Position numbers and translations under genes: made by a program
Source of the DNA: Opitutia bacterium
GTDB taxonomy: Bacteria > Verrucomicrobiota > Verrucomicrobiia > Opitutales > Opitutaceae
Reading direction: 5' to 3'
DNA: 36,861 nucleotides
Assembly: GCA_947449835.1 (NCBI GenBank)
Contig: CANFSZ010000023.1
Span: 1-36,861 of the forward strand
The notes under the pieces: generated by a model
What the model was told of the DNA's origin: nothing
Databases searched by the model: none
The model's input: the letters and a program-made list of their open reading frames with translations, nothing else
In this document: positions 25,842-33,781 of the stretch, one piece after another
Layout of the letters: every line of letters begins with the position of its first letter
Numbering within the stretch: position 1 is the stretch's first letter

Positions 25842-26504
25842 ATGCTCGACCTCATCAAAAAGCTCATCGATTTCATTCTTCATATCGACAAGCACCTCGC
25901 CGAGATCATCGCCAGCTATGGTCTTTGGACCTACGGATTGTTATTTTTAATCATCTTTGCCGAGACGGGACTGGTCGTGGCCCCGTTTTTACCGGGCGAT
26001 TCCCTCCTCTTCGCGGCCGGTGCGTTTTGCGCGAAACCGGAGACAGGCCTCAACGTCCACGTCATGGCGCTACTGCTTTTTGTGGCTGCCTTCATTGGTG
26101 ACACGTTAAATTACTGGATCGGCGCCAAAATCGGCCCCGCCGTCTTCAAGCGCGAGGACTCGATTTTCTTGCGCAAAAAACATCTCGAACGCGCCCACGC
26201 TTTTTTTGAAAAATTTGGCGGTCGCGCGATCATCCTCGCCCGCTTTGTGCCGATAGTACGCACCTTCGTGCCTTTCGTGGCTGGCGCAGGACGGATGACC
26301 TATTCGCGTTTCATTGCCTACAATGCGATCGGTGGCTTCGTCTGGATTTATTTTTTCAGCTACGCGGGTTTTTGGTTCGGCAACCAACCTTTCGTGCAGA
26401 AGAACTTCAAGCTCGTGATCCTCGCGATCATCTTCCTCTCCATCGTGCCAATTATTGTGGAATTCTGGCGCGGCTGGCGCGAAAACCAAAAAACTGCCAA
26501 GTAA
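25842..26504 (+). CDS. DedA family membrane protein
   Basis: This 220-residue polytopic inner-membrane protein carries the SNARE-associated/VTT (DedA) signature: FLIIFAETGLVVAPFLPGDSLLFAAGAFC early on, then FIGDTLNYWIGAKIG, FFEKFGGRAIILARFVPIVRTFVPFVAGAGRMTYSRF with conserved Gly and Arg, and C-terminal helices. Members act in lipid flipping and membrane potential control; E. coli YqjA and YghB are needed for envelope integrity, and some DedA proteins recycle undecaprenyl phosphate. The precise lipid cannot be read here. It starts 35 bp after the strong terminator, so it is transcribed separately from the small basic protein. Confidence 0.9.
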   Translation: MLDLIKKLIDFILHIDKHLAEIIASYGLWTYGLLFLIIFAETGLVVAPFLPGDSLLFAAGAFCAKPETGLNVHVMALLLFVAAFIGDTLNYWIGAKIGPAVFKREDSIFLRKKHLERAHAFFEKFGGRAIILARFVPIVRTFVPFVAGAGRMTYSRFIAYNAIGGFVWIYFFSYAGFWFGNQPFVQKNFKLVILAIIFLSIVPIIVEFWRGWRENQKTAK

Positions 26505-26508
26505 AAGC

Positions 26509-26583
26509 TGGTGCGAGCGCTGGGAATCGAACCCAGATCAATAGCTTCGGAGGCTACTACACTATCCATTGTGCTACGCTCGC
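26509..26583 (-). tRNA. tRNA-Arg (anticodon CCG)
   Basis: On the minus strand the sequence folds as a standard cloverleaf: acceptor GCGAGCG (26577-26583 complement) with CGCTCGC, D-arm GCAC..GTGT, anticodon stem GTAGC/GCTAT around the loop CTCCGAA, and T-arm TGGG-TTCGATT-CCCA. The anticodon CCG reads the arginine codon CGG. The discriminator is A (26512) and CCA is encoded at 26509-26511. The gene is antisense to the space between dedA and glnS; its 3' end is only 4 bp past the dedA stop. Structural fit is complete and I see no mismatch in the acceptor stem. Confidence 0.95.
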
Positions 26584-26685
26584 AGGACTGAGTCGTCATG
26601 AAGCGTACCGGCCTTCGGCGCGTCAAGCCCGCGCCTCCAACTGTGACGTTGATTCGCCACGCCGAGCGCCGCAATTTATCCCACT

Positions 26686-28485
26686 ATGACCGTTGAGAAT
26701 ACTGCGTCTGCCACGCCTCCGCCCCAGAGCGATTTCGTCCGCGATATCGTAGCCGGCCACGTCGCCGAAAAGCGCTACCCCAAAATCGTCACGCGTTTCC
26801 CGCCCGAGCCCAACGGCTACCTCCATCTCGGCCACGCGAAATCGATCTGCCTTAATTTTGGCATCGCCCGCGAAAACAACGGCCAGTGTAACTTGCGCTT
26901 CGATGACACCAATCCCGTCAAGGAAGACGTCGAGTACGTGGACTCGATCACCACGGATGTTCTTTGGCTCATCGCCGGCTGGGCCGACGCGCAACTCGGC
27001 TTCAAACCCAAAGGCGCCAAACCCGCAGCGCTCATCTCCCAAGGCCGCCCCGATTTCTACCTCGCACCCACCGCGCCCAGCGCTCAATCCGAAGCGTTTT
27101 TTGCCTCCGATTATTTTGAGCAACTTTACAACTACGCCCTCGAACTCATCCAAAAAGGCCAAGCCTACGTTTGCGACCTCAGCGCCGAAGACACCGAAAG
27201 CTACCGCGGCTCGCCCGATCAACCCGGCCGCGAAAGCCCGTTTCGCTCACGGAGTGTCGCCGAAAATCTAGATCTTTTCCGCCGCATGAGAGCCGGCGAG
27301 TTCCCCAACGGCGCCCGCTCGCTACGCGCCAAAATCGACATGGCCGCGCCCAATCTTTGGCTGCGCGATCCGCTGCTCTACCGCATCCGCCATGTACCGC
27401 ACCACCACGCCGGCGACGCCTGGTGCATCTACCCGCTTTACGATTACGCGCACTGCCTCAGCGATTACCTCGAAGGTATCACGCACAGCATCTGCACGCT
27501 GGAGTTCGTCGATCACCGCCCGCTCTACGATTGGCTTCTCAGCTCCTTGGATCTTCCACGCGCGCTGCCGCACCAATACGAATTCGCCAAGCTCAACCTC
27601 GGCTACACGCTCGTCTCCAAGCGCAAACTCCTCCAGCTCGTTCAGGAAAAAATTGTCGCCGGTTGGGACGACCCGCGCATGCCCACGCTCTCCGGCCTTC
27701 GCCGTCGAGGCATCCCGGCCAGCGCCATCCGCAATTTTGTCACCGGCCTCGGCGTCACTAAATTCGATTCCCTCACCGAAGTCGCGGTCTTCGAAAACGC
27801 TATTCGCAACGAACTCAACACCCTCGCGCATCGTCGCCTCGCCGTGTTGAAGCCGATCAAACTCGTGCTCACCAACATCGCTGCCGGCGAATCGATCGCC
27901 TGCGAGGCCACCAATAATCCCCAAGACGAAACGCCCACGACCCGACCCCTCGCTCTGACCCGAGAAGTCTACATCGAGAGTGACGATTTCGCCGAGGTCC
28001 CGCCGCCGAAATATTTCCGCCTCAAACCAGGCGGAGAGGTGCGCCTGAAATACGCCTGCATCATTAAGCTCGATGAGATCGTAAAAGACGCCGCGGGCCT
28101 GATCACCGAGCTACGTTGCACCGCCGATCTGACCACGCGTTCGGGCCAACCCAACTCCGACAAAAAAGTCAAAGGCACCATCCACTGGGTCAGCGCGACC
28201 CAAGCCATCGACGCCGAAGTACGCCTCTACGATCGCCTCTTCACAGTGCCTGAACCGGGCGCGAGCGACGACTTTCTCCAACACGTTAACCCGCAGTCGC
28301 TCGATGTCGTTAACGCCAAACTCGAACCCGCCCTCGCTGGCGCCCAATCCGGCGAGAGCTTCCAATTCGAACGTCTCGGCTACTTCGCACCCGACGCCAA
28401 AGACCACGCGGCCGGACGACTTGTGTTCAACCGCACGATCACCCTCCGCGATGCTTGGGCGGGAAAACCGCCCGGTCAAAAATAA
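26686..28485 (+). CDS. glnS: Glutaminyl-tRNA synthetase
   Basis: This 599-residue class I synthetase has the signature RFPPEPNGYLHLGHAKSICLNFG (HIGH region) near residue 40 and the LGYTLVSKRKLLQLV segment (KMSKS region, here VSKRK) near residue 305. The RFDDTNPVKE motif and a C-terminal two-barrel anticodon-binding region (TREVYIESDDFAE.., QAIDAEVRLYDRLF..) are present. It charges tRNA-Gln directly with glutamine. GlnS is absent from many bacteria that use GltX plus GatCAB, so its presence beside a separate GltX argues for direct glutaminylation here; the gene is generally regarded as transferred from eukaryotes. Length is slightly above the E. coli enzyme (554). Confidence 0.97.
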   Translation: MTVENTASATPPPQSDFVRDIVAGHVAEKRYPKIVTRFPPEPNGYLHLGHAKSICLNFGIARENNGQCNLRFDDTNPVKEDVEYVDSITTDVLWLIAGWADAQLGFKPKGAKPAALISQGRPDFYLAPTAPSAQSEAFFASDYFEQLYNYALELIQKGQAYVCDLSAEDTESYRGSPDQPGRESPFRSRSVAENLDLFRRMRAGEFPNGARSLRAKIDMAAPNLWLRDPLLYRIRHVPHHHAGDAWCIYPLYDYAHCLSDYLEGITHSICTLEFVDHRPLYDWLLSSLDLPRALPHQYEFAKLNLGYTLVSKRKLLQLVQEKIVAGWDDPRMPTLSGLRRRGIPASAIRNFVTGLGVTKFDSLTEVAVFENAIRNELNTLAHRRLAVLKPIKLVLTNIAAGESIACEATNNPQDETPTTRPLALTREVYIESDDFAEVPPPKYFRLKPGGEVRLKYACIIKLDEIVKDAAGLITELRCTADLTTRSGQPNSDKKVKGTIHWVSATQAIDAEVRLYDRLFTVPEPGASDDFLQHVNPQSLDVVNAKLEPALAGAQSGESFQFERLGYFAPDAKDHAAGRLVFNRTITLRDAWAGKPPGQK

Positions 28486-28527
28486 GTCCGCGCTACGCCC
28501 TTTCGTTCATTCACATCTCAACACTCG

Positions 28528-28560
28528 ACCCGCGCCGACACAGCGCGGGTTTTTGTTTTA
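28528..28560 (+). terminator. Intrinsic terminator of glnS
   Basis: The arms ACCCGCGC (28528-28535) and GCGCGGGT (28543-28550) form an 8-bp stem with a 7-base loop, followed by TTTTTGTTTT. It lies 43 bp past the glnS stop on the plus strand. Confidence 0.85.
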
Positions 28561-28623
28561 ATTTCTACGCTTCTATTCGCATCTTCAACGGCAACCTCTC
28601 GTCAACCCCCAGCAAACCCACCC

Positions 28624-30780
28624 ATGCACGCTCTTCGTCTCAGTTTTACCCTCTTGGTCGCCTCCCTGTCTTTGCTGCGCGCCGAGACGCCGGATTTCAA
28701 AGGACTAGCCTCTCTGCTCGCGCAGCATCCCCGCCAACATCCTTATCTCATTTTCAGCGCCGAGGAAAAACCTGCGATGCTCGCGCGGATCAAAAATGAT
28801 CCGAAATCCGCCGAGACCTTTGCGCGAGTCATGCTCGAAGGCCGACGCCTGCTCCACGCCACCGCCGAACGCGAAGCCCCGCCCCGGATCATTCACACGC
28901 GCTACGTCGGGGCCGACGATTATCGCCGCTACGTGTCCGAACATCTCGACGCGGCCTTCACGTTGGCGTTTCTCTACCAAATGACCGGCGACACGGCGTA
29001 CGTCGGCAAAGCGTTTGAACATGCCAACATCGTCTGCGCGCAAGAATCGTGGATTCAATCCGCGCATTCCTTCGATGTGATTTACCCGCGGGTCTGGCCC
29101 TATGGCGCCAAAGACGACCAAGTGGTTTTCTCCTACGACATCACCGCCAGCGCCACGAGCCAACGCCTGGCCTACATCTACGACTGGCTCCATTCCGCAC
29201 TCACCAAGGCCCAGCGCGATCGCATCCGCGGCGCGCTCTTGGAAAAAGCCATCACGCGCGTCCGCGGCAACTACGAGTATTTCTGGTGGGCCTCCGCCTA
29301 CAAATGCAACTGGTCCGGCATCTGTCACACCGGCCTCGGTCTTGCCGCCCTCGCCCTCCTCGGCGAAGATCCGCAACTCACCGACGTCGTTGCCCGCTCC
29401 TACGAAGGCGTCTGGAACATGCTCGAACAGGTCGGCTCCGACGGCGCCTGGCAGGAAGGCCGCGGCTATTGGGCGTACGGCGTTGGTGAGAGCCTGCGCT
29501 TGATTGACGCCCTCAAACGCGCGAGTGGCGGCAAAGTGAATCTCTTCCAACACCGCAGCCTTTACCCCCATCCAGTGGACTTCGGTCTCTTTGGCCTTAC
29601 CGGTGGCTTCGGCGACGGCTCCGGCAATCCCGTCGGCGAGTCCTACGTCATCAATAAAATGGCCCAAGAAAGCGGCGACCCTCAGGCTGCTTGGTACGCC
29701 AAAACCTTTGTGCGCGCCCAAGGCAGCATTTTTGACCTGCTCTGGCCCGCGACCACCGTCGCCGCCCAAGCACCGACGGAGGCCTCCAAATATTTCCCCA
29801 GCATCGACTGGGCCTTTCTGCGCCGCGATTTCACGCCCGATGCCGTCACCATCGCGACCAAAGCCGGCATGAACGACGACCCACACCACGGGCATCTCGA
29901 CATCGGCACGTTCAACCTCACTTGGCATAACCTCACCTTCGTCGGCGAAGTCCCCCGCACGCCCTACGACGAACAGTATTTCGGCGCCCTACGCTGGGAT
30001 TATCTCCAAGCCCGCACCGCCGGCCACAACGTCGTCATGGTCAACGGCGAGGAACAAATCTGCGCCAAACTCAAAGACCAACCCTGGCGGGCTGGCATCG
30101 GCGGCAAGATTACGCACTACCAATCCGAGCCCACGTTCGCCGCCGTCAGCATGGACCCCAGCCGCGCTTATCCTGGCAAGGAACTCAAACAATGGCAGCG
30201 TTCCATCGTCCTCGATAAAGTTAACAACATCGTCGTCGTCCTCGATCGCGTGCATTGCGCCGTGGGCGCGAATATCGAAGTGCGCTTTCACACGGGCGTC
30301 GAAGCCACCATCAAAGACAACCAAGTCCTGCTTCACGCCGCCTCCGAAAATACTGCGGCCGCGGAAGCTCCGCGCGCGCGCGCTAACTCTACAAAACGCG
30401 CCGCGACACCGACGAAAAACGGCGAACACCGCTACGCCACCGCCGAAGCTCCCACCGCGCGTGCGCGCAACAGCACCATGACCATGCAGGCGCTATTCGC
30501 TGGGGATTTCACCCTCACGCAGGGCCGCCAACCTGATTTGCCCGTTACGCAAGAAGCCACGCTATCCTGGGCGCCATTTTTCAGCACCTTGGTCAAAGCG
30601 CCGGCCGAAGAAAACCTCATCGCTGCCGTTTTTTATCCCGGCGAACTGAACTCCGCTCGCCAGCCCATCGCGTGCAAACTCGATCCGCAGAACTCGTCGC
30701 CCACCGTTTCTTACACGGTGAACGGCAAGACGATTACCGTCGCATTCAGCCCGACGGCGATCACCCGCACCGAGAAATGA
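28624..30780 (+). CDS. Secreted heparinase II/III-like polysaccharide lyase
   Basis: This 718-residue protein starts with a signal peptide (MHALRLSFTLLVASLSLLRA, cleavage expected before ET). An alpha/alpha toroid follows (about 30-390): LIFSAEEKPAMLARI, RVWPYGAKDDQVVFSYDITAS, NYEYFWWASAYKCNWSGICHTGLG, with candidate catalytic Asn and His, and FGDGSGNPVGESY. From about 400 the beta-sandwich heparinase II/III domain carries HHGHLDIGTFNL and QWQRSIVLDKVNNIVVVLDRV. Such enzymes cleave uronic-acid-containing polysaccharides (heparin, alginate or similar) outside the cytoplasm; the substrate is unknown. Residues 575-620 hold an odd basic Ala/Arg-rich insertion with an internal repeat (separate entry). 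It ends convergent to gltX with 9 bp between the stops. Confidence 0.83.
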   Translation: MHALRLSFTLLVASLSLLRAETPDFKGLASLLAQHPRQHPYLIFSAEEKPAMLARIKNDPKSAETFARVMLEGRRLLHATAEREAPPRIIHTRYVGADDYRRYVSEHLDAAFTLAFLYQMTGDTAYVGKAFEHANIVCAQESWIQSAHSFDVIYPRVWPYGAKDDQVVFSYDITASATSQRLAYIYDWLHSALTKAQRDRIRGALLEKAITRVRGNYEYFWWASAYKCNWSGICHTGLGLAALALLGEDPQLTDVVARSYEGVWNMLEQVGSDGAWQEGRGYWAYGVGESLRLIDALKRASGGKVNLFQHRSLYPHPVDFGLFGLTGGFGDGSGNPVGESYVINKMAQESGDPQAAWYAKTFVRAQGSIFDLLWPATTVAAQAPTEASKYFPSIDWAFLRRDFTPDAVTIATKAGMNDDPHHGHLDIGTFNLTWHNLTFVGEVPRTPYDEQYFGALRWDYLQARTAGHNVVMVNGEEQICAKLKDQPWRAGIGGKITHYQSEPTFAAVSMDPSRAYPGKELKQWQRSIVLDKVNNIVVVLDRVHCAVGANIEVRFHTGVEATIKDNQVLLHAASENTAAAEAPRARANSTKRAATPTKNGEHRYATAEAPTARARNSTMTMQALFAGDFTLTQGRQPDLPVTQEATLSWAPFFSTLVKAPAEENLIAAVFYPGELNSARQPIACKLDPQNSSPTVSYTVNGKTITVAFSPTAITRTEK
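30361..30477 (+). repeat. Imperfect direct repeat inside the lyase gene
   Basis: Two related segments, starting at 30361 and 30442, encode AEAPRARANST (residues 580-590) and AEAPTARARNST (607-618), 81 bp apart in the same frame. The DNA is rich in GC alternations (CGCGCGCGCG at 30371-30380) and the peptide between is KRAATPTKNGEHRYAT. The surrounding sandwich sequence is ordinary, so this looks like a low-complexity insertion with an internal duplication. Confidence 0.45.
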
Positions 30781-30789
30781 TCCGCACGC

Positions 30790-32163
30790 TCAATTGAGCG
30801 CGAGAAGCCGCGCGAGACGTTGCTCGACGCGGTTCCGTCCCAGCACCCGGAAAATACTGGTGATGCTGGGTCCGGCGTTCGTCCCGGAAACGGCGAGCCG
30901 AGCGACTGACTGATAATCGCCAAAGCCCAAGCCTTGGCTCGTGGCGAGGGCCTTGATCGCTTCTTCGATCGCGCTGTCGCTGGATAAATCCATAGCGGAT
31001 AACGCCGAGATCAATTCACCGAGGCGCGTCTTCGCTTCCGGCTTGGCCATGGCTTTGTCTTTCACTTTGGCATCGAGCGGAAAGTCGTCGTTGAAAAAAT
31101 ATCCCGTGTAAGCCGGCAACTCCTCGAAACCTTTGATCTTCGGTTGCGCGAGCAACATCACTTCGCGGAACACCTCGGGTTGCGCGAGCGCGGCCACACC
31201 CGCCGGATGTTTTTCGAAAAACGCCTTGGCCTCGGCGACAAATCGCTCTGTCGGCAAAGCGAGCAAGTAAGCCATGTTCATGTGCGCGAGTTTCTTCTCG
31301 TCGAAGCGCGCGTTGCTCTGATTCACCCCCGGTAAATCAAACAATTGGATCACGTCCGAAATGAGCATCTTCTCGCGATCATCCTTCGGGTTCCAACCGA
31401 GCAGACACAAAAAGTTCACCAACGCCTCGGGCAAAAACCCACGCTTTTGATATTCCTCGATGAGCGCGCCTTGGTCGCGTTTCGACATTTTCCCCGGGCC
31501 GTTTTGCTTAAGAATCAGCGGAATGTGCGCGAACGCCGGCACGGGCGCGCCGAAGGCCTTGAACAACTCGACGTGCTTGCTGGTGTTGGAAAGGTGATCC
31601 TCGCCGCGAATCACGTGGGTGATCTGCATCGCGATATCGTCGACGACGTTCACGAAATGAAACACCGGATTCCCATCCGAGCGCACGATCACAAAGTCCT
31701 CATCTTCGACGCGCTCCACATGACCACGGATTTGATCTTCGATCACGGTTGGCGCCACTTTGACCTTAGTGACCGTCTTTTTGCGGTGCTCGTCGTAAAT
31801 TTCATAACGTTCTCCGAGCAGTTTGAACCACACGGCGCCGTCTTTCTCGTAAGTGCGTCCAGCGGCTTTAAGTTTTTCTAAATACTCCGCGTAAATCGCC
31901 GCGCGTTCACTTTGGCGATAAGGACCAAACGCGCCGCCGACCAACGGACCTTCGTCCCAATTCAGACCCAGCCAGCGCAAGGAATCATAGATCACGTTAA
32001 GAAACTGTTCACTGTTGCGCTCCTTGTCGGTGTCTTCGATGCGGAGAATGAAAACGCCACCCGTGTGACGCGCATAAAGCCAGTTGAACAACGCCGTGCG
32101 GGCGCTACCGATGTGGAAAAAACCCGTAGGACTAGGGGCGAAACGAACGCGAACTGGTGACAT
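30790..32163 (-). CDS. gltX: Glutamyl-tRNA synthetase
   Basis: The start at 32163 gives 457 residues beginning [29 protein letters not shown], the classical HIGH region; the open frame to 32370 runs antisense to the neighbouring peptidase gene. Later motifs are [16 protein letters not shown]-like sequence ([13 protein letters not shown]), [14 protein letters not shown], and [10 protein letters not shown] (KMSKS loop). The C-terminal part forms the helical anticodon-binding region. It charges tRNA-Glu with glutamate in the cytoplasm. With GlnS present as well, it is expected to be the discriminating form. Its ATG overlaps the divergent ATG of the M14 peptidase gene in the palindrome CATG (32161-32164). 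Confidence 0.97.
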   Translation of the reverse strand: MSPVRVRFAPSPTGFFHIGSARTALFNWLYARHTGGVFILRIEDTDKERNSEQFLNVIYDSLRWLGLNWDEGPLVGGAFGPYRQSERAAIYAEYLEKLKAAGRTYEKDGAVWFKLLGERYEIYDEHRKKTVTKVKVAPTVIEDQIRGHVERVEDEDFVIVRSDGNPVFHFVNVVDDIAMQITHVIRGEDHLSNTSKHVELFKAFGAPVPAFAHIPLILKQNGPGKMSKRDQGALIEEYQKRGFLPEALVNFLCLLGWNPKDDREKMLISDVIQLFDLPGVNQSNARFDEKKLAHMNMAYLLALPTERFVAEAKAFFEKHPAGVAALAQPEVFREVMLLAQPKIKGFEELPAYTGYFFNDDFPLDAKVKDKAMAKPEAKTRLGELISALSAMDLSSDSAIEEAIKALATSQGLGFGDYQSVARLAVSGTNAGPSITSIFRVLGRNRVEQRLARLLALN

Positions 32164-32650
32164 GATCGGAGAGAAAGATTGCGGCTTGTACTTCGTGGAA
32201 ACGGTCAGCAAGAAGCAGCCCGTGTCCACTGTCAAAGCCGCTCCGTTTGATCCTGCCGATGTCGCCGCGCGCTTCAGCCTCGCGGGTCGTGCGGCCGGCT
32301 TCCGCGTGGAGCAGTACGGCGAAATCGACGGATTTCCATTAATCGCTCTGACCAAGCGCGCGCCGGGCAAGCGCCCACGTATTTATCTTTCCGCGGGCAT
32401 GCACGGAGACGAACCAGCCCCGCCGCTCACGCTGCTGGCGCTCCTTGAAACTAGGTTTTTCGACGAACGCGCGACGTGGTTTATTTGTCCCGTTCTAAAC
32501 CCCACCGGTCTCGTCCGCGGGACGCGCGAAAATGCCACAGGGCTCGATCTCAATCGTGATTTTCTCGACGTCCGCGCCAGCGAGACCCGCGCGCACATCG
32601 GTTGGCTCCAACGCCAACCACCCTTTAACCTCACACTCTGCATCCATGAG

Positions 32651-32661
32651 GACTGGGACTC
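32651..32661 (+). repeat. Left inverted repeat of the inverted segment
   Basis: GACTGGGACTC. Its inverted partner is at 32891-32901; the two match at 9 of 11 positions with GACTC identical at the breakpoint. The end of the sequence that reads as normal peptidase coincides with this repeat. Confidence 0.65.
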
Positions 32662-32890
32662 TAAGGTGTAACTGATCGTCGTATGATGCGCGCGGAGGTA
32701 GATCGCCTCGGGCCAGGTTTCACGTAGCTGCGGGTCGTCGACCGGACGAATGATGCCTGTAGCCGCGGTGGTTCTGCCATCGATCACGGGCGCTTCGTCG
32801 ATGGGACAATATTCCCTAACGGCTTCGAGAATGGGGTTGGCGAGGCTGGGGCGTTGGTGGGGATTTAATTCGTAGAGATAGTAGCCGGTC
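32662..32890 (-). other. Inverted 229-bp interior segment of the M14 peptidase gene
   Basis: Read on the minus strand from 32890, this segment encodes GYYLYELNPHQRPSLANPIL and continues through a PVDDPQLRETWPEAIYLRAH stretch to TTISYTL. In order these are what M14 peptidases of this type have directly after HEDWDS. Joined to the flanks it needs no indel: 229 bases complete one split codon (TC|G) plus 76 codons, and the frame resumes at GAG (32891). The 134-residue minus-strand frame at 32383-32787 is this segment plus chance read-through, not a separate gene. See the first finding. Confidence 0.9.
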
Positions 32891-32901
32891 GAGTCACCGT
32901 C
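32891..32901 (-). repeat. Right inverted repeat of the inverted segment
   Basis: GAGTCACCGTC on the plus strand, i.e. GACGGTGACTC on the minus strand. It is the inverted partner of 32651-32661 (9 of 11 identical). Immediately after it the frame of the peptidase resumes with its C-terminal region. Confidence 0.65.
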
Positions 32902-32957
32902 GGCTTTTCCGCTCGAACATCGGATTACAGCTCATCGCGCGGCCATCACCAGTGCCA

Positions 32958-33683
32958 CTACGCGATTAATCCACGATTTAGACAAAAAGTCCGCATATCC
33001 GCCGCCATCTCGGCCTTGAAAATCTGCGGCGCACCCACGGCGCTCAAATCAATCTCGGCGCAATGTAGCGCCTGGCGCGGCAACAATAATTTCTCCTCCA
33101 GCGCCGCCGACCAGCCCTTGGTTATAAAGTCCAAATAAAGCTGCGCATCTGGCCCGTAGATTTTGTCCCCGACTAACGAATGCCCCAACCACTGCGCGTG
33201 AGCGCGAATCTGATGCTTGCGTCCGGTCTCTGTCACCACCCGCGCTAAGGTAAATCCGCCCGCCGCCACTAACGGCGTGAAATGCGTGACCGCAGCTTGG
33301 CCGCCTTCAACCACCGTCGACTTGATAAATACCGGACTCGCCCGGTCATCGCCGAGCGGTTGATTCACCGTAACGGGCGCTGGCAATTCGCCCGACATCA
33401 CCGCGAGATAAACTTTGCCGGCTTTGCGATCCATCATGGCCGTCTGCAGCACGCTCGCCATCTTGGCGTCTTTGGCGAGCACCACGACGCCGCTGGTCTC
33501 GCGGTCCAATCGAAAGACCAAATGCATCGTCGGTAAACCCGTGTACTCGCGAGCCGCTCCGACCAGACTCGACCACGGCCCCGCCTTCGACGGATGGCAC
33601 ACCACGTCGCCGGGTTTGTTTACGACGAGCAAGCGATCGTCCTCATAAATTACCCAAGATTTGATCTCTTCGAGCGTGATCAT
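32958..33683 (-). CDS. RluA-family pseudouridine synthase
   Basis: The start at 33683 gives 241 residues (MITLEEIKSWVIYEDDRLLV); a GTG at 33785 that overlaps the SDR stop (GTGA) would add 34 residues. RluA-family features are LLVVNKPGDVVCHPS near the start, MHLVFRLDRETSGVVVLAKD with the catalytic Asp in RLDRETSG, KVYLAVMSGEL, and VVTETGRKHQIRAHAQWLGHSLVGDKIYG. No S4 domain precedes the catalytic domain, as in the shorter RluA/RluC-like members. It converts uridine to pseudouridine in rRNA or tRNA; the target position cannot be predicted. The last 62 bases overlap the restored tail of the M14 gene, antisense. Confidence 0.9.
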   Translation of the reverse strand: MITLEEIKSWVIYEDDRLLVVNKPGDVVCHPSKAGPWSSLVGAAREYTGLPTMHLVFRLDRETSGVVVLAKDAKMASVLQTAMMDRKAGKVYLAVMSGELPAPVTVNQPLGDDRASPVFIKSTVVEGGQAAVTHFTPLVAAGGFTLARVVTETGRKHQIRAHAQWLGHSLVGDKIYGPDAQLYLDFITKGWSAALEEKLLLPRQALHCAEIDLSAVGAPQIFKAEMAADMRTFCLNRGLIA

Positions 33684-33781
33684 GCGGACTTTTCCCGTCG
33701 TGACCTGTCGCGGCCAAGCACACGCTAGCCAAGGATCATAACTCAACGCAGGGATGCCGCCAGTCGCTGCAGAATCGAGGC

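Larger units (their letters stand above)
32162..33019 (+). pseudogene. M14-family zinc carboxypeptidase gene interrupted by an internal inversion
   Basis: The plus-strand frame runs from the ATG at 32162 (or GTG at 32222) to a TAA at 32669-32671, giving 169 residues that end abruptly at CIHEDWDSKV. The part present has AGMHGDEPAPP with metal ligands H81 and E84, VLNPTGLVRGTRENATGLDLNRDF and the third ligand H162 (IHEDW), typical of M14 succinylglutamate-desuccinylase-like peptidases. The missing part, GYYLYELNP through TTISYTLE, lies on the minus strand at 32662-32890. Inverting this segment gives one frame of 285 residues (from the ATG) to the TGA at 33017-33019, continuing LESPSAFPLEHRITAHRAAI with the expected catalytic Glu near residue 244. 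As it stands the gene makes a truncated protein without that residue. The restored tail overlaps the rluA-like gene by 62 bp. Confidence 0.88.

Noticed and set aside
28705-29928. Long minus-strand frame (407 aa) antisense to the lyase gene
   Set aside because: No recognisable motif; the lyase frame has a signal peptide and conserved residues, so this is a shadow.
32383-32787. 134-residue minus-strand ORF across the M14 gene
   Set aside because: Its first half is the inverted interior of the M14 peptidase and the rest is antisense read-through, so it is not a separate gene.
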